Positions 40,127 through 47,966 of a stretch of DNA of 53,778 nt are shown here, one piece after another. Position 1 is the stretch's first letter; each line of letters begins with the position of its first letter. Origin of the DNA: Bacteroidales bacterium (GTDB lineage: Bacteria > Bacteroidota > Bacteroidia > Bacteroidales > UBA932); assembly GCA_024401825.1 (NCBI GenBank), contig JAKSKF010000008.1, forward strand, positions 1 through 53,778, written 5' to 3'. Below the pieces are notes generated by a model. The model was given only the letters and a program-made list of their open reading frames with translations, had not been told where the DNA came from and searched no databases. The translations under genes were made by a program, and so were the position numbers.

Positions 40127-42057
40127 CAGTCCAAATCCACGAGAGTACCCCATTCTTCAGTGTGGGCGTCCAGAATACGCTTGTTTTCAAGATATTCGCG
40201 CGTCAGTTCAATGATATCAACACCTTCCGGGGGCGAACTGAGGACTTTTTCTATCTCCTTCTGGCGTTTTTCGTACTTCTCTATCTCCGATTCGAGATAA
40301 GAGATGCGATTTTTGGCCTTGCGGTCCATCCGCTTCCGGATTTTTTGATTCTCACGCTCTTCCGCGCGTTCATTTTGGCGCGCAATCACTTCAGCATCAA
40401 TAGATTCACTCTTATTTTCGAACTTCCTTTCAAGTTCCTGAAGATTCTCGATTCTGCGTTTTTCCAGAAATTCGCTCACTGTTCCGAGATGTTCCCTGAC
40501 CCGGCCGTCCCTGAACTCGTACAACTTGTCGACAAGTCCTTCCAGGAAATCCCTGTCGTGGCTTACAACTATAAGGGTTCCGTCATAGGCCTTCAACGCC
40601 TGTTTCAGGATATCCTTGCTCTTGATGTCCATATGGTTCGTAGGCTCGTCCAGGGCCAGCAGATTATAGTTCTGGAGCATCAGTTTGGCCATTCCCAGGC
40701 GGGCTCTCTCGCCCCCGGAAAGCACCGAAACCCTCTTGTCTATGTCCTCTCCCCTGAAAAGGAACTGCGCCAGGATATCCCTCAGACGGCTCCTTATGTC
40801 CCCTACCGCTATTCTGTCAAGAGTACTGAACACGGTTTCGTTCTTGTCCAGTATATCCTCTTGATTCTGAGCGTAATAACCCAGACGCACGTTATGTCCT
40901 GTGACGGACTCTCCCTTGAAGGGTTCGAGTTCTCCGCTTATTACCCTCATCAGGGTTGTCTTGCCTTCTCCGTTGCGCCCTACCAGGGCCACTTTCTCTC
41001 CCCTCCTGACCTCAATGTCCGCATCTCTGAAAACCGTTTTCTGCGGATAGCCCACCGTCAGTCCCGTGCCTTTGTAGGCCACGTCGCCGCAGCGCGGTGC
41101 CGGAGGGAACTTGACCGTCAGGCTCAGGTTGTCCGTCTCGTCTATCTCAATCCTCTCAATCTTCTCCAACGCCTTGATTCTGGACTGCACCTGATTGGAT
41201 TTGGTAGGTTTGTAACGGAAGGTCTGGATGAATTCCTCGGTTTTCTGTATCATTCTCCGCTGGTTCTCGTAGGCGGCAGTCTGCTGTTGGATACGCTCCT
41301 TCCTCAGTTCCAGATACTTGCTGTAAGGCACCTTGTAGTCATATATGTGCCCCAGCATAATCTCTACCGTGCGGTTGGTCACGTTGTCCAGGAACTTGCG
41401 GTCGTGGCTCACCAGCAGAAGCGAGCACTTGCGGTTTTTAAGGTAATCCTCAAGCCACTCTATGCTCTCTATGTCCAGATGGTTGGTGGGCTCGTCAAGA
41501 AGCAGCAGAGCGGGTTTCTGAAGCAGGATTTTCGCCAGTTCTATGCGCATGTTCCACCCCTGGGAGAAGGTCTGCGTGAGGCGGCCCAGTTCGTCGTCCC
41601 TGAATCCCAGGCCGAGAAGGGTCTTTCTGGCCTGTATTTCGGGCGGTTCACTGTGGGACACGTTAATCTGGTCGGTCAATGTGTTCACGCGCTCTATGAG
41701 GGCCGTATATTCGTCCGACTCGTAGTCCGTGCGTTCTGACAGCTGCGCGGTCACCTCCTCCAGTTCCCTTTCAAGGCGGGAGGTGCTCTGGAAGGCCGTC
41801 ATCGTCTCTTCAAGGACAGTCCTTCCGTAGTGGTGTTCCATTATCTGGGGCAGATACCCCACGGTGAGGTCCTTCGGTCTGTCAATCCTCCCCGAAGTGG
41901 GGTTCTGGATGGACGCAATCATCTTGAGCACGGTGGATTTCCCCGCTCCGTTCTTGCCCACAAGGCCTATCTTGTCATTGTCGCTGACGTGGAAGTTTAT
42001 CTTGTCCAGCAGCACATAACCCCCGTACGCAACGGTAACGTCTTCAACTGACAGCAT
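40126..42057 (-). CDS. ABC-F family ATPase
   Basis: A 643-residue soluble protein with two ABC domains and no membrane segments, the ABC-F type that acts on ribosomes. The first Walker A is GLVGKNGAGKST and the first Walker B LLLLDEPTNHLD; the second pair is ALVGRNGEGKTT and LLALDEPTNHMD. The second signature is the canonical LSGGE, but the first reads FSQGWNMR where SGGW is usual. A helical linker with YENQRRMIQKTEEFIQ joins the domains and a charged coiled coil (about 540-640) ends the protein. It belongs to the Uup/EttA-like group; the ribosomal role is inferred. The start at 42057 is 2 bases after the tatC stop. Confidence 0.93.
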   Translation of the reverse strand: MLSVEDVTVAYGGYVLLDKINFHVSDNDKIGLVGKNGAGKSTVLKMIASIQNPTSGRIDRPKDLTVGYLPQIMEHHYGRTVLEETMTAFQSTSRLERELEEVTAQLSERTDYESDEYTALIERVNTLTDQINVSHSEPPEIQARKTLLGLGFRDDELGRLTQTFSQGWNMRIELAKILLQKPALLLLDEPTNHLDIESIEWLEDYLKNRKCSLLLVSHDRKFLDNVTNRTVEIMLGHIYDYKVPYSKYLELRKERIQQQTAAYENQRRMIQKTEEFIQTFRYKPTKSNQVQSRIKALEKIERIEIDETDNLSLTVKFPPAPRCGDVAYKGTGLTVGYPQKTVFRDADIEVRRGEKVALVGRNGEGKTTLMRVISGELEPFKGESVTGHNVRLGYYAQNQEDILDKNETVFSTLDRIAVGDIRSRLRDILAQFLFRGEDIDKRVSVLSGGERARLGMAKLMLQNYNLLALDEPTNHMDIKSKDILKQALKAYDGTLIVVSHDRDFLEGLVDKLYEFRDGRVREHLGTVSEFLEKRRIENLQELERKFENKSESIDAEVIARQNERAEERENQKIRKRMDRKAKNRISYLESEIEKYEKRQKEIEKVLSSPPEGVDIIELTREYLENKRILDAHTEEWGTLVDLD

Positions 42058-42059
42058 AA

Positions 42060-42833
42060 TCAATCGTCGGTTTCCGCCTTGTGTCTGCGGCACAGGAGGA
42101 AGGAAAATTCATACAACAGATAAAGAGGAACGGCCAGGACAATCATCGAAAGCGGGTCCGCGGGAGTTATGACGGCCGACACGCACAGCACGGCCACAAT
42201 GGCGTGCCGGCGGTATTTCCGCAGCGTTCCCCGGTCTATCAGGGAAAGCGCGGAGAGCACCAGGACTACGGTCGGAAACTCGAACACCAGACCTATCATA
42301 AGTACAAGGGACATGAAGAGCGATATGTACGATGTAAGTGAAACGGTGTTGGCGACCAGGTCGCTGACCCTGTAGTCAACGAAGAAATTGAGGCATAGGG
42401 GCAGCACAATGAAATAGCCGACCAGGATTCCGACGTAGAAAAGGACGGAGGCCAGGGCGAAGGCTTTGCCCACCGCGGCCTTCTCGTTCCTGTAGAGCGC
42501 GGGCGATATGAACGCCCACAACTCGTAGACGACGTACGGGAAGGCAAGTATGAGCCCTGCCGCCGCCGCGGTCCTCAGATGGACGAAAAACTGGGCGCTT
42601 ACCTCGATGTTGATGAGTTCCATCCTGAGGTCTATGCCCAGAAGCCGATAACTGATGAATGAAGGGCTCAAGGGCGCCAGGACTATGAAGTCGAACAGCA
42701 CCTTCTTGAAGCAGAAGGCCACGACCGCGCAGACGGTCACGGCGAGCAGAGACCTGAAAATGTTTCCCCTGAGTTCCTCAAGATGGTCCCAGAAGGACAT
42801 CTCGGCTCCGTCACTGCCTTTCCCTCCTGTCAT
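42060..42833 (-). CDS. tatC: Sec-independent protein translocase TatC
   Basis: A 257-residue inner-membrane core of the Tat pathway, exporting folded proteins with twin-Arg signals. The conserved N-terminal block MSFWDHLEELRGNIFRSL with the invariant Glu is present, then six membrane segments with the internal PFVxYELWAFISPALYRNEK-type region (AFPYVVYELWAFISPALYRN). The start at 42833 shares a base with the tatA stop (TGATG), indicating coupled translation. A downstream ATG at 42800 would also keep the core. Confidence 0.95.
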   Translation of the reverse strand: MTGGKGSDGAEMSFWDHLEELRGNIFRSLLAVTVCAVVAFCFKKVLFDFIVLAPLSPSFISYRLLGIDLRMELINIEVSAQFFVHLRTAAAAGLILAFPYVVYELWAFISPALYRNEKAAVGKAFALASVLFYVGILVGYFIVLPLCLNFFVDYRVSDLVANTVSLTSYISLFMSLVLMIGLVFEFPTVVLVLSALSLIDRGTLRKYRRHAIVAVLCVSAVITPADPLSMIVLAVPLYLLYEFSFLLCRRHKAETDD

Positions 42834-43066
42834 CAGTCTTTCTTTTCTTCCTTTTCGGAATCGGTCTTTCCGGGTTTGTTGAGTTCGGCGTCAGCCTGGT
42901 TTATCTGCTCTTCCACCTCATTCATCCCCTGCTTGAAACTCTTCACTCCCTTGCCGAGTCCCTTCATCAGTTCGGGAATTTTCTTCCCTCCGAAAAGAAG
43001 AAGGATGACAAGAGCGATGATTACTATCTGCCAGGGTCCTATGACGCCCAATGGATAACTTATCAT
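42833..43066 (-). CDS. tatA: Twin-arginine translocase subunit TatA/E
   Basis: A 77-residue protein with one N-terminal membrane helix ([20 protein letters not shown]) followed by the amphipathic helix [18 protein letters not shown] and an acidic/basic tail. This is the pore-forming subunit of the Tat system. It lies 18 bases downstream of valS and overlaps tatC by one base. There is no separate tatB, as in many Bacteroidota with a minimal TatAC. Confidence 0.95.
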   Translation of the reverse strand: MISYPLGVIGPWQIVIIALVILLLFGGKKIPELMKGLGKGVKSFKQGMNEVEEQINQADAELNKPGKTDSEKEEKKD

Positions 43067-43084
43067 ATCGTACAGTGTTAATGG

Positions 43085-45727
43085 TTATTGTTCCAATGCC
43101 TTGAGAGCCTCGCCTATCGCCTCTATCCTTGCCAGCGCGTCCGACTCCTTCTTGCGTTCCGTCGCCACCACGGCCTCAGGCGCGTGTGAGACGAAATTGA
43201 CGTTGCCCAACTTGGCCCGCACTCCGGCGAGGAACTTGCGCTGATATTCGAGTTCGGACTCCAGCTTGGCCTTCTCCTCGGCGGTGTCCACAAACCCTTT
43301 GAGGGGAACGCTGCACTTGAGTGTGCCTACGATGAAGGATGCGGCCTGACCGCCGGCGGCTCCTGTTTCTATGCTTGAGACGTTCCCGAGCTTCACTATT
43401 ACGGGAAGCACTTCGGGCGACACCTCGCCGTCGATGAACAGACGCAGGGCCTCCCTGGGGGAAATCTGCTTCTGGGCCCTCACTCCGCGCACGCCGATTA
43501 CCACTTCACGGGCAAGTTCGAACGCGTCCAGGAAGTCCTGACGGTAGGGTCCGGCCTTGGGTGAACGCTCGAACATAATGGTCTGGCCTTCCTTCCTCGG
43601 AGATATGGAATGCCACAGTTCCTCGGTAATGAAAGGCATTATGGGGTGTATGAGTTTGAGAAGCTTCTCGAAGAAGTCCACGGTGGCGTCATAGGTCGCG
43701 GAATCCATATCCTGGCCGTAGGCGGGTTTCACAATTTCCAGATACCAGCTGCAGTAGTCGTCCCAGAAAAGCTTGTAAACGGCCATCAGGGCATCGCTGA
43801 TACGGAACTTGGAGTAATGGTCCTGAACGGTTTCTATGGTCTTGGAAAGCTTGTTGTCGAACCACTTGACGGCCGCCCTGGCCTCGGACGGCTGTTTTAC
43901 CGCATCGCATACGGACCATCCGCTTACGAGCCTCCAGGAGTTCCAGATTTTCCCGCAGAAGTTGCGTCCCTGCTCAATCATCGACTCGTCGTACAGGATG
44001 TCGTTGCCCGCGGAGGAGCACAGCAGCATTCCGAGCCTCACGGCATCCGCGCCGTACTTCTTTATCAGTTCAAGGGGGTCCGGACTGTTCCCGAGCGTCT
44101 TGCTCATCTTCCTGCCGAGCTTGTCCCGCACGATACCCGTCAGATAAACGTTTCCGAAAGGTTTGCGGTCCATAAACTCGTTCCCCGCCATTATCATCCT
44201 TGCAACCCAGAAGAACAGGATGTCCGGTCCGGTGACAAGGTCATTGGTGGGATAGTAGTAGGAAAGGTCGGCGTTGGGCCTGTGACCGGGATGTCCGGGA
44301 TGCGCAGGGTCGAACACGCTGATTGGCCAAAGCCAGCTGCTGAACCAGGTGTCCAGCACGTCCTCGTCCTGCCTGAGACTTGCGGCGGTGTATGCGGGGT
44401 TTATTTTCTGCGCGGCCTCGAGAGCCTTCTGAGGCGTTTCCTCCACCACCACCTGTCCGTCGGGAAGATAATATGCGGGGATTCTCTGGCCCCACCAGAG
44501 CTGGCGGCTGATGCACCAGTCGTGCACGTTCTCCATCCAGTGACGGTAGGTGTTGCGGTATTTGTCGGGAATGAGTTTCACCTCGCCGCTCTCTACGGAG
44601 TCCAGGGCCCTTGCGGCAAGAGCGTCCATCTTCAGGAACCACTGCGCGCTCAACTTCGGCTCGATGACCGCATCGGTGCGCTCGCTGTATCCCACCGGAC
44701 TGGTGTATTCCTCTATTTTTTCAAGGTTGCCGGCATCCTGAAGCATCTTCACTATCTTCTTCCTGGCCTCGAACCTGTCCTCGCCCACCAGTATCTGCGC
44801 CTTTTCGTTCAGCCTGCCGTGGTCGTCGATTATGTCAAGCACGGGCAGATTGTGCCTGAGACCTATTTCGTAGTCGTGAGCATCGTGGGCGGGGGTGACT
44901 TTCAGGCAGCCGGTACCGAAGTCCATCTCCACGTAATCGTCCTCGATGACAGGAATCTCCCTGTTTATCAAGGGGATGATGACCTTCTTGCCTTTCAGCC
45001 AGTGATGCCGTTCGTCAGCGGGATTGACGCAGATGGCGGCGTCCGCCATTATGGTTTCCGGGCGTGTTGTCGCTATGACCAGGTACTTGTCCGAAGCTTT
45101 GCCTTTCCCGTCGGAAATATAGTATCTCAAATGATAGAAATGGCTTTTTGTATCCTTGTGGATGACTTCTTCGTCGGATACTGCAGTAAGTCCTACAGGG
45201 TCCCAGTTCACCATACGCACTCCCCTGTATATCAAACCCTTTTTGTAGAAATGGCAGAAAGTGCTGATGACAGCGTCCGAGAGTTCGGGTTCCATTGTGA
45301 AGCGGGTGCGGTCCCAGTCGCAGGAAGCGCCCAGCTTGCGCAGCTGGTTGAGGATGATTCCACCGTGTTCCTCCTTCCACTCCCAGGCGTGCTTGAGGAA
45401 CTCTTCACGGGTAAGGTCCTCCTTGCTGATGCCCTGCGCCTTGAGCTTGGCGACGACCTTGCTCTCTGTCGCAATGCTGGCGTGGTCGGTTCCGGGTACC
45501 CAGCAGGCATTCTTCCCGTCCATCCTCGCCTTGCGGACAAGCACGTCGTTCAAGGTGTTGTTGAGCACGTGCCCCATATGCAGAATCCCGGTGACGTTGG
45601 GAGGAGGTATCACCACCGTGTAGGGCTCGCGGGAGTCCGGTTCCGAATGAAAACAGCGGTTCTTAAGCCAATAGGCGTACCATTTGTCCTCCACCTCGGA
45701 GGGATTGTATTTAGCGTTCAATTCCAT
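43085..45727 (-). CDS. valS: Valyl-tRNA synthetase
   Basis: A class I aminoacyl-tRNA synthetase of 880 residues. The HIGH-type motif is [12 protein letters not shown] and the KMSKS loop is [12 protein letters not shown] (Thr in the last position). The CP1 editing domain lies between them, and the C-terminal anticodon-binding region ends in the coiled-coil arm ([19 protein letters not shown]). The start is the ATG at 45727, giving [20 protein letters not shown]; a TTG at 45736 falls in a possible -7 box. It lies 24 bases downstream of maf in the same orientation. Confidence 0.97.
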   Translation of the reverse strand: MELNAKYNPSEVEDKWYAYWLKNRCFHSEPDSREPYTVVIPPPNVTGILHMGHVLNNTLNDVLVRKARMDGKNACWVPGTDHASIATESKVVAKLKAQGISKEDLTREEFLKHAWEWKEEHGGIILNQLRKLGASCDWDRTRFTMEPELSDAVISTFCHFYKKGLIYRGVRMVNWDPVGLTAVSDEEVIHKDTKSHFYHLRYYISDGKGKASDKYLVIATTRPETIMADAAICVNPADERHHWLKGKKVIIPLINREIPVIEDDYVEMDFGTGCLKVTPAHDAHDYEIGLRHNLPVLDIIDDHGRLNEKAQILVGEDRFEARKKIVKMLQDAGNLEKIEEYTSPVGYSERTDAVIEPKLSAQWFLKMDALAARALDSVESGEVKLIPDKYRNTYRHWMENVHDWCISRQLWWGQRIPAYYLPDGQVVVEETPQKALEAAQKINPAYTAASLRQDEDVLDTWFSSWLWPISVFDPAHPGHPGHRPNADLSYYYPTNDLVTGPDILFFWVARMIMAGNEFMDRKPFGNVYLTGIVRDKLGRKMSKTLGNSPDPLELIKKYGADAVRLGMLLCSSAGNDILYDESMIEQGRNFCGKIWNSWRLVSGWSVCDAVKQPSEARAAVKWFDNKLSKTIETVQDHYSKFRISDALMAVYKLFWDDYCSWYLEIVKPAYGQDMDSATYDATVDFFEKLLKLIHPIMPFITEELWHSISPRKEGQTIMFERSPKAGPYRQDFLDAFELAREVVIGVRGVRAQKQISPREALRLFIDGEVSPEVLPVIVKLGNVSSIETGAAGGQAASFIVGTLKCSVPLKGFVDTAEEKAKLESELEYQRKFLAGVRAKLGNVNFVSHAPEAVVATERKKESDALARIEAIGEALKALEQ

Positions 45728-45733
45728 ATCCTG

Positions 45734-45741
45734 CAAAATTA
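45734..45741 (-). promoter_or_regulatory. Possible internal -7 box before valS
   Basis: TAATTTTG on the minus strand ends 6 bases before the valS ATG and lies in the 24-base maf-valS gap. No -33 TTG is seen. It may be an extra promoter with near-leaderless output or a chance match, since maf and valS can share a transcript. An AGGA just before the ATG could instead serve as a ribosome site. Confidence 0.3.
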
Positions 45742-45751
45742 AGAAAAAATA

Positions 45752-46348
45752 TCATTCCCACGAGGAGAGAAGTTCGTAAACCTTGTGCACGGGAAAGCCC
45801 ATCACATTGTAGAAAGAACCTTCGATTCTGTCTATCGCGACATAGCCTATCCATTCCTGGACACCATAGGAGCCGGCCTTGTCATAGGGCTTGTACCTGT
45901 CCACGTAGTAATCTATTTCGGCGTCCGAGAGGTTTCTGAAGCTCACCAGAGTCTTCTCCGAGAAAGACTGTTCACGGGAGGGGTCCCTGAGCACGACGGC
46001 GGTGACAACCTCGTGAACCTTTCCGGAAAGTTCCCTCAGCATACGGACCGCATCCTCACGGTCACGGGGTTTTCCCAGCACGCGGGCCTTCCCTCCTGAA
46101 GAATCCGGGCGGAGGATTACCACAGTGTCCGCGGCAATGAGAATCTCGTCCTCCTGAAGAGGGCGATGGAAACCGTGGGACTTGCCCTGCGCCAGGGCAA
46201 GGGGGACTTCGGCAGGGTCATCGAAGTCCAGGGGTCCTTCTTCGAAAGAATTGAGAGTGTCGACGGTGAACGGAACGTCCAGCCCCGACAGAAGTTCCCT
46301 TCTTCTGGGAGAGGAACTTGCGAGAATAATCTTCCTGGTCGGGGACAT
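45752..46348 (-). CDS. maf: Maf-family nucleotide pyrophosphatase
   Basis: A 198-residue Maf/YhdE-like enzyme that hydrolyses non-canonical or excess nucleoside triphosphates (dTTP/UTP type) to monophosphates. The N-terminal IILASSSPRRRELLSGL and the ILIAADTVV block with the active-site Asp are clear, as is GYVAIDRIEGSFYNVMGFPV near the end. Its start lies 3 bases after the DUF3467 stop, in the same operon. Confidence 0.94.
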   Translation of the reverse strand: MSPTRKIILASSSPRRRELLSGLDVPFTVDTLNSFEEGPLDFDDPAEVPLALAQGKSHGFHRPLQEDEILIAADTVVILRPDSSGGKARVLGKPRDREDAVRMLRELSGKVHEVVTAVVLRDPSREQSFSEKTLVSFRNLSDAEIDYYVDRYKPYDKAGSYGVQEWIGYVAIDRIEGSFYNVMGFPVHKVYELLSSWE

Positions 46349-46351
46349 CTC

Positions 46352-46663
46352 CTAAGACTTGGCTCCTCCCTGATTGAGGTCGTTGATGCTGATGGTGGCC
46401 TTGGGCTGTTCTCCCAGGGTTATTTTCCCGAAGTTGGATTCATACTTGCCGACATTGTCGGAAAGGGCGTTGAGGAGCCTCTTCGCGTGTTCCGGGGTCA
46501 TCACTATCCTGTTGTGAACCTGAGGTTTGGCAAGTCCGGGAAGCATTGTGGCGAAGTCTATGATGAATTCACTGTGGGAATGAGTGATGATGGCCAGGTT
46601 GGAGTATTCTCCCATAGCCACTTCGGGCTTGAGTTCGAGACTCATTTTGTTATCATTGTCCAT
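46352..46663 (-). CDS. DUF3467 protein
   Basis: A 103-residue protein of the DUF3467 family: LKPEVAMGEYSNLAIITHSH, then SEFIIDFATMLPGLAKPQV, HNRIVMTPEHAKRLLNAL and a C-terminal amphipathic helix. Proteins of this family are small, conserved across Bacteroidota and without known function; in many genomes they lie near rpoC, which is not the case here. It is the first gene of the maf-valS-tat operon. Upstream only an imperfect -7 box (TAAATTAG at 46689-46696) was seen. Confidence 0.85.
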   Translation of the reverse strand: MDNDNKMSLELKPEVAMGEYSNLAIITHSHSEFIIDFATMLPGLAKPQVHNRIVMTPEHAKRLLNALSDNVGKYESNFGKITLGEQPKATISINDLNQGGAKS

Positions 46664-46808
46664 ATATTTCGTTTTTTTACGGTGACTGCTAATTTAGTCA
46701 TTTTTGCCCCATAAACGTCAATTAAAGAAAAATAAAAATTTTACTTAACACATTCATCATTGATAATCAGCGTATTAAATAATTTTTTAAATTTTTTATA
46801 ATATTTTT

Positions 46809-46838
46809 TTGCAAATCCGAAATAAAGTGCTACCTTTG
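46809..46838 (+). promoter_or_regulatory. Consensus promoter upstream of the ATP-grasp gene
   Basis: TTG (46809-46811), a 19-base spacer and TACCTTTG (46831-46838) fully match the Bacteroidota primary-sigma consensus. The expected start site is near 46842, giving a leader of about 126 bases before the ATP-grasp ATG, far longer than the others in this window. Confidence 0.78.
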
Positions 46839-46841
46839 CAT

Positions 46842-46950
46842 TCGGATGTGAGGGAACAATCCTCGCAATCTATTGGTTATTAGTTTTAGTGTTATTAATT
46901 ATGTGGTTGGATGAGTTGTTGCCCGCGAGGGTCACAACTCATTTGACTTT
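46842..46950 (+). ncRNA. Hairpin-rich leader or small RNA candidate
   Basis: Right after the predicted start site, GTGAGG (46848-46853) pairs with CCTCGC (46861-46866). A longer hairpin follows: TGAGTTGT (46912-46919) pairs with ACAACTCA (46934-46941), with an inner GCCC/GGGT stem capped by the tetraloop GCGA (46925-46928), a GNRA type. A T-rich stretch follows the second hairpin. This may be a regulatory leader of the ATP-grasp gene or a small RNA ending at the second hairpin. The family is not recognised. Confidence 0.4.
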
Positions 46951-46967
46951 ATGTACCCTGCTCTGAT

Positions 46968-47966
46968 ATGGCATTCGGCTGCGACATACTTCTGGCGGGC
47001 TCAATGGAAGCCGTTCCCGGCTCTTCCTCCCCCGACCTTTCCGACGTTGTCCGCGAATCCCTGGAATCCCACGGTCTGACCGTCATCCGGATGCCGTTTC
47101 CCCAGAATATCCATCACGACGAATTCGGATATCACCGCGCGCTGATTCGCACACTTTCAGAGATTCATCCCAGGCTCATCCTTCCCGTAGGCGACGCTCT
47201 CAGCCTCGCCCGATTCCGCAGGGTTCTCGACTCAGGGCGGAGTTTCAGGCTGAAATCCGCCGGCGGAGGGACAAAGGCCGCGGAACTTCCCCGCGACATC
47301 GTCATTGCCTGTGACTCGGAAGAAAACATAGCCCGCCTGTCCGGGAAATGTTCGTTCAACGCCCTGGCTTCGGAACTTGGAATCAGGGTACCCCGGACTT
47401 ATTCGTCCGCATCGGAAACGGGACTGCCTCACGCCACGGGAGGTCCCGGTACCGCAACCGGCCCCGATGTGGGGAAAACGTCCGCCGCCGACATCATCTT
47501 CAAGCGGGACATATCCTACGGAGGGCACGGTGTGCACAGGCCCCGAACCGTCGAAGCCCTGGAACGCCTTATTGCCCACCAGCGCCCCGGAGAGCCTTAT
47601 CTTATCCAGGACTTCATCCCGGGAGAAGATTTCAGCGTGGACGCCGTCCGTTTCCCGGGTTCCTTTTTCCGGGCAAGTTCATATCGGGTGACCTCTTCAT
47701 CCGGCAACGGTCCTTCCGTTGAAAGGACGGTTCTCCCCCGCCCCGACCTGGAAGAGACTGCCCGACGGATAATGGACGGACTGGACTGCCGGGGGCTTTG
47801 CGGCTTCGACTTCAGGGTGACGGCGGAGGGGGTTCCCTATGTTCTGGAATGCAACCCCAGATTCACGGGAGGGCTCTCCTCACAGATAGCCGCCGGATTC
47901 GACATACCCTACCTGCTGTACAGAATGTATCTGGACGAAAGCGCCGTTCAACGGTCCAGGGCCTGA
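46968..47966 (+). CDS. ATP-grasp enzyme of unknown substrate
   Basis: A 332-residue cytoplasmic protein with an N-terminal Rossmann-like region (CDILLAGSMEAV...LILPVGD), then an ATP-grasp fold: IIFKRDISYGGHGV for the ATP-binding Lys and Gly loop, PYLIQDFIPGEDFSVDA for the hinge, and VLECNPRFTGG with the metal-binding Glu-x-Asn-Pro-Arg. Such proteins ligate a carboxylate to an amine via an acyl phosphate, as in carbamoyl-phosphate synthase or peptide ligases. No partner gene for the amine side lies adjacent. It has a long structured leader, and its last 19 bases overlap the convergent M1 aminopeptidase. Confidence 0.82.
   Translation: MAFGCDILLAGSMEAVPGSSSPDLSDVVRESLESHGLTVIRMPFPQNIHHDEFGYHRALIRTLSEIHPRLILPVGDALSLARFRRVLDSGRSFRLKSAGGGTKAAELPRDIVIACDSEENIARLSGKCSFNALASELGIRVPRTYSSASETGLPHATGGPGTATGPDVGKTSAADIIFKRDISYGGHGVHRPRTVEALERLIAHQRPGEPYLIQDFIPGEDFSVDAVRFPGSFFRASSYRVTSSSGNGPSVERTVLPRPDLEETARRIMDGLDCRGLCGFDFRVTAEGVPYVLECNPRFTGGLSSQIAAGFDIPYLLYRMYLDESAVQRSRA

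Noticed and set aside
40162..41739. A 525-codon plus-strand frame opposite the ABC-F gene
   Set aside because: It is a shadow frame; the minus-strand protein has complete Walker motifs.
43610..45742. A 710-codon open frame on the plus strand opposite valS
   Set aside because: It is an antisense shadow of valS, which carries all synthetase motifs. Long antisense frames are common with this codon usage.
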